DNA of 57,829 nucleotides from Rhodanobacteraceae bacterium (GTDB lineage: Bacteria; Pseudomonadota; Gammaproteobacteria; Xanthomonadales; Rhodanobacteraceae): NCBI GenBank assembly GCA_016790075.1, contig JAEUPP010000025.1, positions 1-57,829 of the forward strand, written 5' to 3'. Positions 18,098 through 26,703 of this stretch are shown piece by piece (the first letter of the stretch is position 1; the number at the start of each line of letters is the position of its first letter). The notes beneath the pieces were generated by a model. The model saw only the letters and a list, made by a program, of their open reading frames with translations. It ran no database searches and was not told where the DNA came from. The position numbers and the translations under genes were made by a program.

Positions 18098-18140
18098 TCC
18101 GCGCCTCGTTTCGCTGTCAGCTGCGGTGCGAGTCCAATCT

Positions 18141-18233
18141 GGAGAGATGCCCGAGAGGCCGAAGGGGCTCCCCTGCTAAGGGAGTATAGGGTCAAAAGCT
18201 CTATCGAGGGTTCGAATCCCTCTCTCTCCGCCA
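18141..18233 (+). tRNA. tRNA-Ser(GCU)
   Basis: The 93-nt gene has acceptor GGAGAGA pairing with TCTCTCC, discriminator G, an encoded CCA, the long class II variable arm, and the anticodon loop CTGCTAA (anticodon GCT) between CTCCC and GGGAG. Confidence 0.97.
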
Positions 18234-18237
18234 GATC

Positions 18238-18266
18238 AAAAAGGGAGCCGAAAGGCTCCTTTTTTC
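18238..18266 (+). terminator. Rho-independent terminator after tRNA-Ser(GCU)
   Basis: Stem GGAGCC (18244-18249), loop GAAA, GGCTCC (18254-18259), then six T. A-T pairs extend the stem on both sides. Confidence 0.9.
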
Positions 18267-18690
18267 GTTGCCGATTGCTGAGGCGATGTGTGGATAGTCA
18301 CTCGGCGACTTAGCTGTAGTGGCTGGCCGTGCTTGTGGTTGTTTTCCAATGACTGAGGCGGTTGGCTGCCTCGTTTCCGCACGGGGCCGGCTGAGGTGTT
18401 CTGGCTCGCGGTGCCGACTCGTCGCGAGTTGTCTTCGCCGGTTGAAAGTGGCGCTGCCTGGTTGCGGCGGTTTCGCATTTGTTCCGCAGCTGGCCTCGGG
18501 TTCCAGGTCATGCTGGTCGCAGACTCACTTCGGGGGCAGGGACGTTCATCAACAGGATTGGGAATTTTATAAAATGAATAATTCTATAAAAACTAGTCAC
18601 GTGCGTCTGGCGCGCTGGTGCCGCAGTTGATGAATCGATGTGCCTGAGGTTGCGACGTGGGGCGGCGGTGCTGGTGAAAAAAATTTCTCG
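18267..18690. other. About 420 bp without a recognisable gene
   Basis: Open frames here have no family features and no ribosome binding site. The only distinctive piece is an AT-rich patch near 18566-18598. The segment leads into the promoter of the six-tRNA cluster. Confidence 0.6.
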
Positions 18691-18697
18691 AAACCTG

Positions 18698-18726
18698 TTG
18701 ACGAATACGGTCGCGATACGAATAAT
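18698..18726 (+). promoter_or_regulatory. Strong sigma-70 promoter of the tRNA/tig cluster
   Basis: TTGACG (18698-18703), 17 bp, AATAAT (18721-18726), preceded by an A/T-rich UP-like tract (AAAAAAATTT around 18677-18686) and followed by the GC-rich discriminator TCCGCCTCTCGCC. The layout is that of stable-RNA promoters subject to stringent control. Expected start near 18733. Confidence 0.75.
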
Positions 18727-18807
18727 TCCGCCTCTCGCCGCGGCGGTGACGCAACGGCAGGTGACGCAAAGGACGCGTCAACGCAGCAAGGATGGCAAAG
18801 TTAGTGC

Positions 18808-18884
18808 GCGCCCGTAGCTCAGCTGGATAGAGTACCAGGCTACGAACTTGGTGGTCGGAGGTTCGAATCCTTCCGGGCGCGCCA
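18808..18884 (+). tRNA. tRNA-Arg(ACG)
   Basis: 77 nt; acceptor GCGCCCG pairs with CGGGCGC, discriminator G, CCA encoded. The anticodon loop is CTACGAA, read as inosine-34 ICG after deamination. Confidence 0.97.
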
Positions 18885-18913
18885 TTTTTCGAGGGTGCTG
18901 CGGCACCCTTTTG
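18885..18913 (+). terminator. Hairpin plus T-run between tRNA-Arg(ACG) and tRNA-Pro
   Basis: GGGTGC (18893-18898), loop TGCG, GCACCC (18903-18908), then TTTTGTTT. It has terminator form although five more tRNAs and tig follow on the same strand, so it may be a partial terminator or there may be a further promoter in 18914-19048. Confidence 0.65.
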
Positions 18914-19048
18914 TTTGGCGGCGATGGCATGCCGCATGCGGTTGGTGCAAAGGTTGCGGGCCTTCCCCGGGCGATTGACGGTATAGGCAGGCATCCGTAA
19001 CATCCCCCGTTCTTTGGGATAGTCACGGGTGACTGAAGTCTGGACTGA

Positions 19049-19125
19049 CGGGGTATAGCTCAGCCTGGTAGAGCGCTAGCTTTGGGAGCTAGATGTCGAG
19101 AGTTCGAATCCCTCTACCCCGACCA
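19049..19125 (+). tRNA. tRNA-Pro(UGG)
   Basis: 77 nt; acceptor CGGGGTA pairs with TACCCCG, discriminator A, CCA encoded, anticodon loop TTTGGGA. Confidence 0.97.
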
Positions 19126-19145
19126 ACGTGCGCCAGCCAGAGACT

Positions 19146-19222
19146 GCGCCTGTAGCTCAACCGGATAGAGCATCGGCCTTCTAAGCCGACGGTTGCAGGT
19201 TCGAGTCCTGTCGGGCGCGCCA
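19146..19222 (+). tRNA. tRNA-Arg(UCU)
   Basis: 77 nt; acceptor GCGCCTG pairs with CGGGCGC (one G-T pair), discriminator G, CCA encoded, anticodon loop CTTCTAA. Confidence 0.97.
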
Positions 19223-19240
19223 ATGCGATCGTAAGTTTGT

Positions 19241-19318
19241 GGTGGATGTAGCTCAGTCGGTTAGAGCATCGGATTGTGATTCCGAGGGTCGTGGGTTCGA
19301 GTCCCATCTTCCACCCCA
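19241..19318 (+). tRNA. tRNA-His(GUG)
   Basis: The encoded extra 5' G(-1) at 19241 faces C73, the His identity pair. Acceptor GTGGATG pairs with CTTCCAC with one T-T mismatch; anticodon loop TTGTGAT; CCA encoded. Confidence 0.95.
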
Positions 19319-19322
19319 TTGT

Positions 19323-19398
19323 GGGCCGCTAGCTCAATTGGTAGAGCAGCGGACTCTTAATCCGTAGGTTCCCAGTTCGAGTCTGGGGCGGCCCACCA
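19323..19398 (+). tRNA. tRNA-Lys(CUU)
   Basis: 76 nt; acceptor GGGCCGC pairs with GCGGCCC, discriminator A, CCA encoded, anticodon loop CTCTTAA. Confidence 0.96.
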
Positions 19399-19472
19399 TC
19401 TTCCTTCGTCAGTCCTCACGTGATGCTCCCCAAGGTTGAGCGCAATCGGAATCCGGTCGGTTCCGGCGGTGT

Positions 19473-19557
<85 letters not shown>

Positions 19558-19628
19558 GATCAGACTTCATGGCCGTGCAGCCGTCATGTCAGGCGGTCGC
19601 GCGGCCGATCGCCGTTCGAGGAGCAACA

Positions 19629-20930
19629 ATGCAAGTTTCTGTTGAAAACGTGAGCAAGCTCGAGCGCAAGCTCACCGTCCGGCTTCCAGCCGATCAGCTC
19701 GACAGCCAGGTGCAGCGCCGCCTTGGCGACCTGAGTCGCAGCGTCCGCCTGAATGGTTTCCGCCCGGGCAAAGTGCCGGCCAAGGTGATTGAGCAGCGCT
19801 TTGGCGCGCAGGTTCGCAACGAAGCCTTGTCCGAGCTGATCCGTTCGACCCTGGTCGAGGCCATGGAAGGGCAGAATCTGCGTCCTGCCATGCCGCCGTC
19901 GGTGGCAACGACCGGCGCAGCGAGCAACGGCGAGATCGAGTACACGGCGACGTTTGAGGTCATGCCCGAGATCGGCAAGATCGATGTCTCAGGTCTCGAC
20001 ATCGTCCGCGTTACCGCCGACGTGACCGATGCTGACGTCGATACGATGATTGAAACCTTGCGTCAGCAACGCCGCACCTTCACGGTTGTCGAGCGCGCTG
20101 CTGCAGCCGGCGACATGGTGCTGTTCGAGTACTCAGCTCAAGCCGGAGACTACCGTTTTCCTGCCGAAGGCAATGATCGCGTCGGAACGATAATCGGATC
20201 GGGGGCGCTGTTTGAAGAACTCGAATCGAGCCTGATCGGACTCAAGGCCGGTGATGAGAAGGCGCTGAACGTGACGTTCCCGGCTGAGTTCCGTAATGAA
20301 CAGCTGGCCGGCAAGCAGGCGGAAGTTGCGGTAAAGATCGTACGCGTGCAAGTGCAGGAACTGCCCGCGCTGGACGAGGCTTTTTTTGCCGCGTTCGGTA
20401 TTGCCGAGGGCGGAGTCGACAAGTTCCGTGCTGACGTCAAAGCCAATCTTGAGCGCGAGCTCGGCGGTACCTTGCTGGGCCGCCTGAAGACCGAAGTAGT
20501 CGAGAAGCTGGTGGCAGCCCATGCCGATATCGAACTGCCCAAGGGCATGATCGACGCCGAAGCTGAGTCACTGGTGCGCCAGGCCGAGGCCCAGGCCCGT
20601 CAACAAGGCCAGACTGCCAACGTGACGGCGGCCGCGTTTGCCGACGTTGCACGCCGCCGGGTCGCTGCCGGGCTGCTGTTGAGCGAGGTTGCGCGGCAGA
20701 ACGACCTGCGCCTCGATGCTCGCCGTGTTGCCGAGACGCTCAATACCATTGCGTCGACCTACGAAGAGCCAGAACAGGTGGTTGAACTCTATAACCGCGA
20801 CCCCCAGCTGATGAGCGCGTTGCGTAGCCGGGTCATTGAGGATCAGGTTACCGAGTGGATCGCTGATCACGCGAAAGCGACCGAGCAGAAGCTTGGTTTC
20901 AACGAAGTGATGCGGCCGACGGCAGCTTGA
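19629..20930 (+). CDS. tig: Trigger factor
   Basis: The start at 19629 is set by GAGGAG 5 nt upstream; the longer frame runs into tRNA-Leu. The 433-residue ribosome-bound chaperone has the N-terminal ribosome-docking loop GFRPGKVPAKVIEQRFG (about residues 44-60), a central FKBP-like prolyl isomerase domain (about 150-245, GDMVLFEYSAQAG through AGDEKALNVTFP) and the helical C-terminal arms. It meets nascent chains at the exit tunnel. It heads the tig-clpP-clpX-lon set conserved across proteobacteria. Confidence 0.98.
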   Translation: MQVSVENVSKLERKLTVRLPADQLDSQVQRRLGDLSRSVRLNGFRPGKVPAKVIEQRFGAQVRNEALSELIRSTLVEAMEGQNLRPAMPPSVATTGAASNGEIEYTATFEVMPEIGKIDVSGLDIVRVTADVTDADVDTMIETLRQQRRTFTVVERAAAAGDMVLFEYSAQAGDYRFPAEGNDRVGTIIGSGALFEELESSLIGLKAGDEKALNVTFPAEFRNEQLAGKQAEVAVKIVRVQVQELPALDEAFFAAFGIAEGGVDKFRADVKANLERELGGTLLGRLKTEVVEKLVAAHADIELPKGMIDAEAESLVRQAEAQARQQGQTANVTAAAFADVARRRVAAGLLLSEVARQNDLRLDARRVAETLNTIASTYEEPEQVVELYNRDPQLMSALRSRVIEDQVTEWIADHAKATEQKLGFNEVMRPTAA

Positions 20931-20939
20931 GTCCTTGAA

Positions 20940-20966
20940 ACGGGGCAGGCCGATAGCCTGTCCCGT
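20940..20966 (+). terminator. Hairpin without T-run between tig and clpP
   Basis: An 11-bp stem with one G-T pair: ACGGGGCAGGC (20940-20950), loop CGATA, GCCTGTCCCGT (20956-20966). No T-run follows, so it may be a weak or Rho-assisted terminator, or an mRNA-stabilising or processing hairpin. Confidence 0.4.
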
Positions 20967-21049
20967 GCCGCTTTGCGGGCGCGCTGGCCCTGTTGCCGGC
21001 AGGCCGACAATAAACCCCTGGCCCGGGTAGACCTGATTCGGAGTGATCC

Positions 21050-21682
21050 ATGTCCAAGGGTTTTGAACCGATCCGAAATCTCAATCTCGTGCCAATGGTG
21101 GTCGAGCAGACCTCGCGGGGCGAGCGGGCCTATGACATCTATTCACGTTTGCTGAAAGAGCGCGTGATCTTCCTCGTCGGGCCCATTGACGACTACATGG
21201 CCAATGTCGTTGTCGCGCAGTTGCTGTTTCTCGAGTCAGAAAACCCTGACAAGGACATCAATCTGTACATCAACAGCCCGGGTGGCGTGGTGACGGCTGG
21301 CATGGCGATCTACGACACCATGCAGTTCCTGAAGCCCGACGTCAGCACCATGGTCATTGGCCAGGCGGCCAGCATGGGAGCTTTGCTGCTGACTGCGGGG
21401 GCCAAGGGCAAGCGCTACGCTCTGCCCAACTCGCGTGTGATGATCCATCAGCCGCTGGGTGGTTTCAGCGGCCAGGCCTCGGACATTGACATCCATGCCC
21501 GGGAAATCCTTGCGCTGCGCCAGCGGCTGAACGAGATCATGGCCAAGCACACCGGGCAGGCGATAGACATCATCGCGCGAGACACCGACCGCGACAATTT
21601 CATGAGTGCGCTGGATGCGCAGAAGTATGGCCTGATCGACGCGGTGCTCGAAAAGCGCCCGGTCGATAGCATCAAGTCCTGA
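21050..21682 (+). CDS. clpP: ATP-dependent Clp protease proteolytic subunit ClpP
   Basis: The 210-residue serine peptidase has the catalytic Ser in [11 protein letters not shown], the His in MIHQPLGG and the Asp in [11 protein letters not shown]. The N-terminal [24 protein letters not shown] and [11 protein letters not shown] match canonical ClpP1. It forms a double-heptamer chamber fed by ClpX, whose gene follows 112 nt later. The 119-bp gap after tig holds a hairpin. Confidence 0.99.
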   Translation: MSKGFEPIRNLNLVPMVVEQTSRGERAYDIYSRLLKERVIFLVGPIDDYMANVVVAQLLFLESENPDKDINLYINSPGGVVTAGMAIYDTMQFLKPDVSTMVIGQAASMGALLLTAGAKGKRYALPNSRVMIHQPLGGFSGQASDIDIHAREILALRQRLNEIMAKHTGQAIDIIARDTDRDNFMSALDAQKYGLIDAVLEKRPVDSIKS

Positions 21683-21794
21683 TCCAATTCCTCGTCACTC
21701 CGGGCAGACCTCGCCTTGCCTGCGCTTGCGCCGCAGGTGTAGCGGGTTCTATTCTCCGGGACGAATACGTTATCCCGCGTTTTTGAGGCAGAGC

Positions 21795-23072
21795 ATGACT
21801 GACGATCGGCAGGGCCGTTCGGGCGACAGCGGAAAAATTCTCTACTGTTCGTTCTGCGGCAAGAGTCAGCACGAGGTCCGCAAGCTGATTGCTGGTCCGT
21901 CGGTGTTCATTTGCGACGAATGCGTCGAGCTGTGTAACGACATTATCCGTGAGGAGCTCGAGGAGAAGGCGGCCAGCGCGCGTAGCCATCTGCCTAAGCC
22001 GCGCGAGATCATGGACGTTCTCGATCAATATGTTATCGGCCAGACGCGAGCCAAAAAGACACTCGCAGTAGCGGTCTACAACCACTACAAGCGGCTTGAG
22101 ACCCGACAGAAGAGCGACGAAGTCGAACTGGCCAAGTCCAACATTCTTCTGGTTGGGCCTACCGGCTCCGGCAAGACGCTGCTAGCCGAGACACTTGCGC
22201 GTTTGCTCAACGTACCATTCACGATCGCTGATGCGACGACGCTGACCGAGGCCGGTTACGTCGGTGAAGACGTTGAGAACATCATCCAGAAGCTGCTGCA
22301 GAAATGCGACTACGACGTCGAAAAGGCGCAGACTGGCATCGTCTATATCGACGAGATCGACAAGATCTCGCGCAAGAGCGAAAACCCCTCGATCACGCGC
22401 GATGTCTCGGGGGAGGGCGTGCAGCAGGCGTTGCTGAAGCTTATCGAAGGCACGATCGCCTCTGTTCCGCCGCAAGGTGGGCGTAAGCACCCGCAGCAGG
22501 AATTTCTGCAGGTCGACACCAGGAACATTCTGTTCATTTGCGGCGGTGCGTTTGCTGGGCTCGAAAAGATCATCCAGCAGCGGGGCGAGTCGACCGGCAT
22601 TGGTTTCTCGGCCGAAGTTCGCAGCAAGAAGCAGACCAATTCAGTTGGCAAGGTGCTCGCTGATGTCGAGCCCGAAGATCTGGTCAAATTCGGCCTGATT
22701 CCAGAGTTCGTCGGCCGTCTGCCCGTGTTCGCGACTCTCGAGGAACTGGATGAGACCGCTTTGGTCAAGATCCTTACCGAGCCCAAGAACGCGATCGTCA
22801 AGCAGTTCAAGAAACTGTTCGAGATGGAAGGTGCGGAACTTGAATTCCGACCGGAAGCGCTGACGGCGGTGGCGCGCAAGGCGCTCAAGCGCAAGACCGG
22901 GGCGCGCGGCCTGCGCACGATTCTGGAGCAAGTGTTGCTCGATACCATGTACGAGCTGCCGTCGCTTGAGCACGTGAGCAAGGTTGTTGTTGACGAGGCC
23001 GTGATCAACGGACAGGCAGAGCCCTACCTGATTTATCGCGGCAACCTGCAGTCGCGGGCTGTCGCCGAATAA
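21795..23072 (+). CDS. clpX: ATP-dependent Clp protease ATP-binding subunit ClpX
   Basis: The start at 21795 ([20 protein letters not shown]) gives the usual 425 residues. The N-terminal zinc domain has CSFCGKSQ and CDECVELC. The AAA+ module shows Walker [14 protein letters not shown], pore-region [10 protein letters not shown], Walker [11 protein letters not shown] and sensor motifs. ClpX unfolds tagged proteins and threads them into ClpP. A weak promoter-like pair TTGCGC (21726-21731), 17 bp, CTATTC (21749-21754) lies upstream, so clpX may have its own promoter besides read-through from clpP. Confidence 0.99.
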   Translation: MTDDRQGRSGDSGKILYCSFCGKSQHEVRKLIAGPSVFICDECVELCNDIIREELEEKAASARSHLPKPREIMDVLDQYVIGQTRAKKTLAVAVYNHYKRLETRQKSDEVELAKSNILLVGPTGSGKTLLAETLARLLNVPFTIADATTLTEAGYVGEDVENIIQKLLQKCDYDVEKAQTGIVYIDEIDKISRKSENPSITRDVSGEGVQQALLKLIEGTIASVPPQGGRKHPQQEFLQVDTRNILFICGGAFAGLEKIIQQRGESTGIGFSAEVRSKKQTNSVGKVLADVEPEDLVKFGLIPEFVGRLPVFATLEELDETALVKILTEPKNAIVKQFKKLFEMEGAELEFRPEALTAVARKALKRKTGARGLRTILEQVLLDTMYELPSLEHVSKVVVDEAVINGQAEPYLIYRGNLQSRAVAE

Positions 23073-23078
23073 ATCTCC

Positions 23079-23110
23079 GCACCGGCCGCTGGTTTCACTG
23101 CGGCCGGTGC
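23079..23110 (+). terminator. Perfect 11-bp hairpin without T-run after clpX
   Basis: GCACCGGCCGC (23079-23089), 10-nt loop, GCGGCCGGTGC (23100-23110). It starts 7 nt after the clpX stop and is not followed by T residues. It could stabilise the clpPX message or limit read-through into lon. Confidence 0.5.
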
Positions 23111-23305
23111 CTACGATCTGCCCCGCAGATCGGTGTCGTTTCCGCCGCTAGGCTGAATGCATCGTGTTTGCGCCGCAGTGTCGGCATGCAACTCGCATGC
23201 ACACCTTGCATTCGCTACTGCTGACCGCACTTGACGCTCCAGCAGCCTGCGCTCAGGCTGGTCCGTATCCGCTCGACCGCGCAGGTCGCCGCCAGGAATC
23301 GCTTC

Positions 23306-25807
23306 ATGGAAAAGTCCGAAAAAACTGCAGCTTCCGATTCGCGTCCGATGGAACTGGCGGTGCTGCCGCTACGCGATGTCGTCGTTTACCCGCATATGGT
23401 CATTCCATTGTTCGTCGGTCGCGAGAAGTCGATTCGCGCGCTTGATGTAGCGATGGAAGGCGACAAGCAGATCCTGCTCGTGGCTCAGCGCAGCCCCGAC
23501 GTCGACGACCCGCGCGACTCGGACCTGCATTCGGTCGGCACGCTGGCGACGGTGCTGCAGTTGCTGAAGCTGCCTGACGGGACTATCAAGGTGCTGGTCG
23601 AGGGCGCCGCGCGTGCCGAGATCCAGGGGTATCGCGACGTCGATGGTGTACTTGTCGGCAAGGTCAAGCCGCTCGATTCGGTTTATTCGCGTTCGGAGCG
23701 GGAAATCGAAGTCGTATCGCGCTCCCTGGTTTCCACATTCGAGCAATTTGTAAAACTGAACCGCAAGGTGCCGCAGGAGCTGCTCGCGACGCTCGCGGGG
23801 ATAGATGATCCGAGCCGCCTCGCCGACACGATTGCGGCGCACCTCTCGATTCGCCTCGCCGACAAGCAGCGGCTGCTTGAAATGACCGATGTCGGCGATC
23901 GCTTCGAGGCGTTGATGGGTTTCGTCGACGGCGAAATCGACGTGCAGCAGATCGAGAAGCGCATCCGCGGCCGGGTCAAGTCGCAGATGGAGAAGAGCCA
24001 GCGCGAGTACTACCTCAACGAACAGATGAAGGCGATCCAGAAGGAGCTCGGCGATCTGGAAGAAGCGCCGAACGAACTGGACGAACTCGCGCGCAAGATC
24101 AACGAAGCTGGCATGCCCAAGCCGGTAGAAACCAAGGCGCGTGCGGAGCTCAACAAGCTCAAGCAGATGTCGCCGATGTCGGCTGAAGCGACTGTCGTCC
24201 GCAACTATATCGACTGGCTGGTTGGCGTGCCGTGGAAGAAGTCGAGCAAGGTGCGCAAGGATCTCAAGGGCGCGCAGGATGTGCTCGATGAAGACCACTT
24301 CGGCCTGGAAAAGGTCAAGGAACGCATCCTCGAATATCTCGCCGTGCAGCAGCGCGTGAACAAGATGAAGGGGCCGATTCTTTGCCTGGTGGGGCCGCCG
24401 GGCGTGGGCAAGACCAGTCTGGGCCAGTCGATTGCGAAGGCAACGAACCGCAAGTTCGTGCGCATGTCTCTGGGCGGCGTCCGCGACGAGGCGGAAATCC
24501 GCGGTCATCGACGCACCTATATCGGTTCGATGCCGGGTCGCATCGTGCAGAACATGACCAAGGCCGGGACGCGCAACCCGCTGTTCGTGCTTGACGAGAT
24601 CGACAAGATGTCGATGGATTTCCGCGGTGATCCCTCGTCGGCACTGCTGGAAGTGCTCGACCCGGAGCAGAACAACGCGTTCAACGATCACTATCTCGAA
24701 GTCGATCTCGACCTGTCCGAAGTCATGTGGATCGCGACGGCGAACTCGCTGAACATTCCAGCTCCGCTGCTTGATCGCATGGAGGTCATCCGCATTCCGG
24801 GTTATACGGAAGAAGAAAAGATCAACATTGCGAAACGCTACCTTCTGCCCAAGCAGATCAAGGCCAACGGCCTCAAGCCGGAAGAGATCAGCGTCGAGGA
24901 AGAGTCAATCCGCGACATCATTCGCTACTACACGCGCGAGTCGGGTGTGCGCAACCTGGAACGCGAGGTATCGAAGGTCTGCCGCAAGGTCGTCAAGGAA
25001 CTGTCGTTACGCGAAAGCCTTGCCAAGGAAGAGAAGAAGAGCAGGGCGAAGTCGAAAGGCAAGGTGGAGGCCAACCCGTCGGCCGTGCGCATTGATTCGT
25101 CCAATCTCGATCAATATCTCGGTGTGCAGAAGTTTACTTTTGGTCGCGCCGAGTTGCAGAACGAGATCGGCCTCGTCACCGGACTGGCCTGGACCCAGGT
25201 TGGTGGCGATCTGCTCAGCATTGAAGGCACCGTGGTGCCGGGCAAGGGCAAGCTTATCCATACGGGGCAGCTCGGCGATGTAATGCAGGAGTCTATCCAT
25301 GCTGCGCTGAGTGTCGTGCGTGCGCGCTCCGATCGCCTCGGTGTTGATCCGGAGTTCCATCAGAAATACGACATTCACATTCATGTGCCGGAAGGGGCGA
25401 CCCCGAAGGACGGCCCCAGCGCAGGCATCGCCATGTGTACGGCCCTGGTCTCGGCCTTGACCAAGGTGCCAGTGCGTTCTGAAGTTGCCATGACGGGTGA
25501 AATCACCTTGCGCGGCCGAGTGCTGCCTATCGGCGGCCTAAAGGAAAAATTGCTTGCTGCGCACCGCGGTGGCATCACCACCGTCATCATTCCCGAGGAA
25601 AACAAGAAAGATCTCGTCGACATTCCGAAGAACGTCACCGAGACCCTGGAGATCCATGCGGTTCGCTGGATAGACGAGGTACTTGATATCGCGCTTGAGC
25701 GACCGTTGGCGCCGGTGCAGAAAGCCGAGCCCGCCGCTGCGGAGAAAGCGCCGGGTGAGGGCAAGCGCGACGATGACGCTGAGCCGCAGCCAGTGCGGCC
25801 GCACTAG
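23306..25807 (+). CDS. lon: ATP-dependent protease Lon
   Basis: I start at the ATG at 23306 (833 residues), with AGGA at 23294-23297; an upstream extension of the frame lacks support. The substrate-binding LonN domain ([20 protein letters not shown]), AAA+ module ([23 protein letters not shown]) and S16 protease domain with Ser in [14 protein letters not shown] and Lys in [15 protein letters not shown] are intact. Compared with E. coli (784 residues) it has a Lys-rich insert ([13 protein letters not shown]) before the protease domain and a 30-residue acidic/Pro-rich tail. It degrades misfolded and short-lived regulatory proteins. Confidence 0.99.
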   Translation: MEKSEKTAASDSRPMELAVLPLRDVVVYPHMVIPLFVGREKSIRALDVAMEGDKQILLVAQRSPDVDDPRDSDLHSVGTLATVLQLLKLPDGTIKVLVEGAARAEIQGYRDVDGVLVGKVKPLDSVYSRSEREIEVVSRSLVSTFEQFVKLNRKVPQELLATLAGIDDPSRLADTIAAHLSIRLADKQRLLEMTDVGDRFEALMGFVDGEIDVQQIEKRIRGRVKSQMEKSQREYYLNEQMKAIQKELGDLEEAPNELDELARKINEAGMPKPVETKARAELNKLKQMSPMSAEATVVRNYIDWLVGVPWKKSSKVRKDLKGAQDVLDEDHFGLEKVKERILEYLAVQQRVNKMKGPILCLVGPPGVGKTSLGQSIAKATNRKFVRMSLGGVRDEAEIRGHRRTYIGSMPGRIVQNMTKAGTRNPLFVLDEIDKMSMDFRGDPSSALLEVLDPEQNNAFNDHYLEVDLDLSEVMWIATANSLNIPAPLLDRMEVIRIPGYTEEEKINIAKRYLLPKQIKANGLKPEEISVEEESIRDIIRYYTRESGVRNLEREVSKVCRKVVKELSLRESLAKEEKKSRAKSKGKVEANPSAVRIDSSNLDQYLGVQKFTFGRAELQNEIGLVTGLAWTQVGGDLLSIEGTVVPGKGKLIHTGQLGDVMQESIHAALSVVRARSDRLGVDPEFHQKYDIHIHVPEGATPKDGPSAGIAMCTALVSALTKVPVRSEVAMTGEITLRGRVLPIGGLKEKLLAAHRGGITTVIIPEENKKDLVDIPKNVTETLEIHAVRWIDEVLDIALERPLAPVQKAEPAAAEKAPGEGKRDDDAEPQPVRPH

Positions 25808-25825
25808 GAGGCTGTACCCGGTAGG

Positions 25826-25851
25826 GAAGCGGCGTTGTTAGTGGCCGCTTC
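25826..25851 (+). terminator. Perfect 8-bp hairpin without T-run after lon
   Basis: GAAGCGGC (25826-25833), 10-nt loop, GCCGCTTC (25844-25851), 18 nt after the lon stop. No T-run. It is the third such U-less hairpin in the tig-lon cluster. Confidence 0.4.
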
Positions 25852-25945
25852 GCGGGCGGGTGCCGGCGACCGGTGCGTTGCCGCTGCCGCTGATAGCACA
25901 ACTGAAAACGCGGGAAAACCGCGCAAAATGGCTTCAGGCCTCGTG

Positions 25946-25974
25946 TTGCGTGCCTAGTAGGCCGCTGGTATAAA
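25946..25974 (+). promoter_or_regulatory. Sigma-70 promoter of hupB
   Basis: TTGCGT (25946-25951), 17 bp, TATAAA (25969-25974); predicted start near 25981 with a leader of about 145 nt. The lon-hupB gap (25808-26126) otherwise holds only the hairpin at 25826-25851. Confidence 0.65.
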
Positions 25975-26126
25975 GGCTGGGACGTGGTCCGAGTGACTGC
26001 AAAGGTCCGGGCGATCACGGGGTCCGCGAAGCGCACTTTCCGAAAAATCACCCGGTGTTCCAGGGATAGAGTCGTTTCGCCACAGAACAAGCGTAGCGGG
26101 TCGCTGTTTCCGAGAGGGATTGTTAA

Positions 26127-26399
26127 ATGAACAAAGCAGAATTCGTGGGTGCGGTAGCCGATGCTGCCGAGCTGACCAAGGTAGATGCCGCCAAAGCCGT
26201 TGACGCGATGGTCGAAGTTATCACCAAGGCGCTCAAGAAGGGCGACACCGTCGCCCTCGTCGGTTTCGGTACCTTTGCAGTGCGCAAGCGCGCTGCACGT
26301 ACCGGACGCAATCCGCGTACCAATGAAGAAATCAAGATCAAGGCGTCCAAGAATCCGGCCTTCAAGGCTGGCAAAGCCCTAAAGGATGCCTTAAACTAA
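26127..26399 (+). CDS. hupB: DNA-binding protein HU-beta
   Basis: The 90-residue histone-like protein has the full HU pattern: [18 protein letters not shown] helices, [20 protein letters not shown] with the DNA-intercalating RNP loop, and [18 protein letters not shown] dimers bend DNA and compact the nucleoid. GAGGG precedes the ATG. No terminator separates it from tRNA-Val 14 nt downstream, so hupB and the two tRNAs probably share one transcript ending at 26607. Confidence 0.98.
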   Translation: MNKAEFVGAVADAAELTKVDAAKAVDAMVEVITKALKKGDTVALVGFGTFAVRKRAARTGRNPRTNEEIKIKASKNPAFKAGKALKDALN

Positions 26400-26413
26400 T
26401 CGGCTCCCGCGAG

Positions 26414-26488
26414 GGGTGCTTAGCTCAGCGGTAGAGCGTCTCCCTTACACGGAGAGGGTCGGGGGTTCGAAACCCTCAGCACCCACCA
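26414..26488 (+). tRNA. tRNA-Val(UAC)
   Basis: 75 nt; acceptor GGGTGCT pairs with AGCACCC, discriminator A, CCA encoded, anticodon loop CTTACAC. Confidence 0.97.
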
Positions 26489-26495
26489 ATGCCGT

Positions 26496-26572
26496 GGAGT
26501 GGTAGTTCAGTCGGTTAGAATATCGGCCTGTCACGCCGAGGGTCGCGGGTTCGAGTCCCGTCCACTCCGCCA
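26496..26572 (+). tRNA. tRNA-Asp(GUC)
   Basis: 77 nt; acceptor GGAGTGG pairs with CCACTCC, discriminator G, CCA encoded, anticodon loop CTGTCAC. Confidence 0.97.
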
Positions 26573-26578
26573 CGTTTG

Positions 26579-26607
26579 AAGGGCGCCGCATTAGGCGCCC
26601 TTTTTTC
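26579..26607 (+). terminator. Rho-independent terminator of the hupB-tRNA unit
   Basis: GGGCGCC (26581-26587), loop GCATTA, GGCGCCC (26594-26600), then six T. Confidence 0.92.
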
Positions 26608-26703
26608 TATCCGGCTAGCGGTCAAGTCCGTATGGTCGGCAAAGCAGGTGGCAGCACCTTATGGTAGCTGTCGCGGAACACCACCAAAGTTCAGGCAAGC
26701 CTC

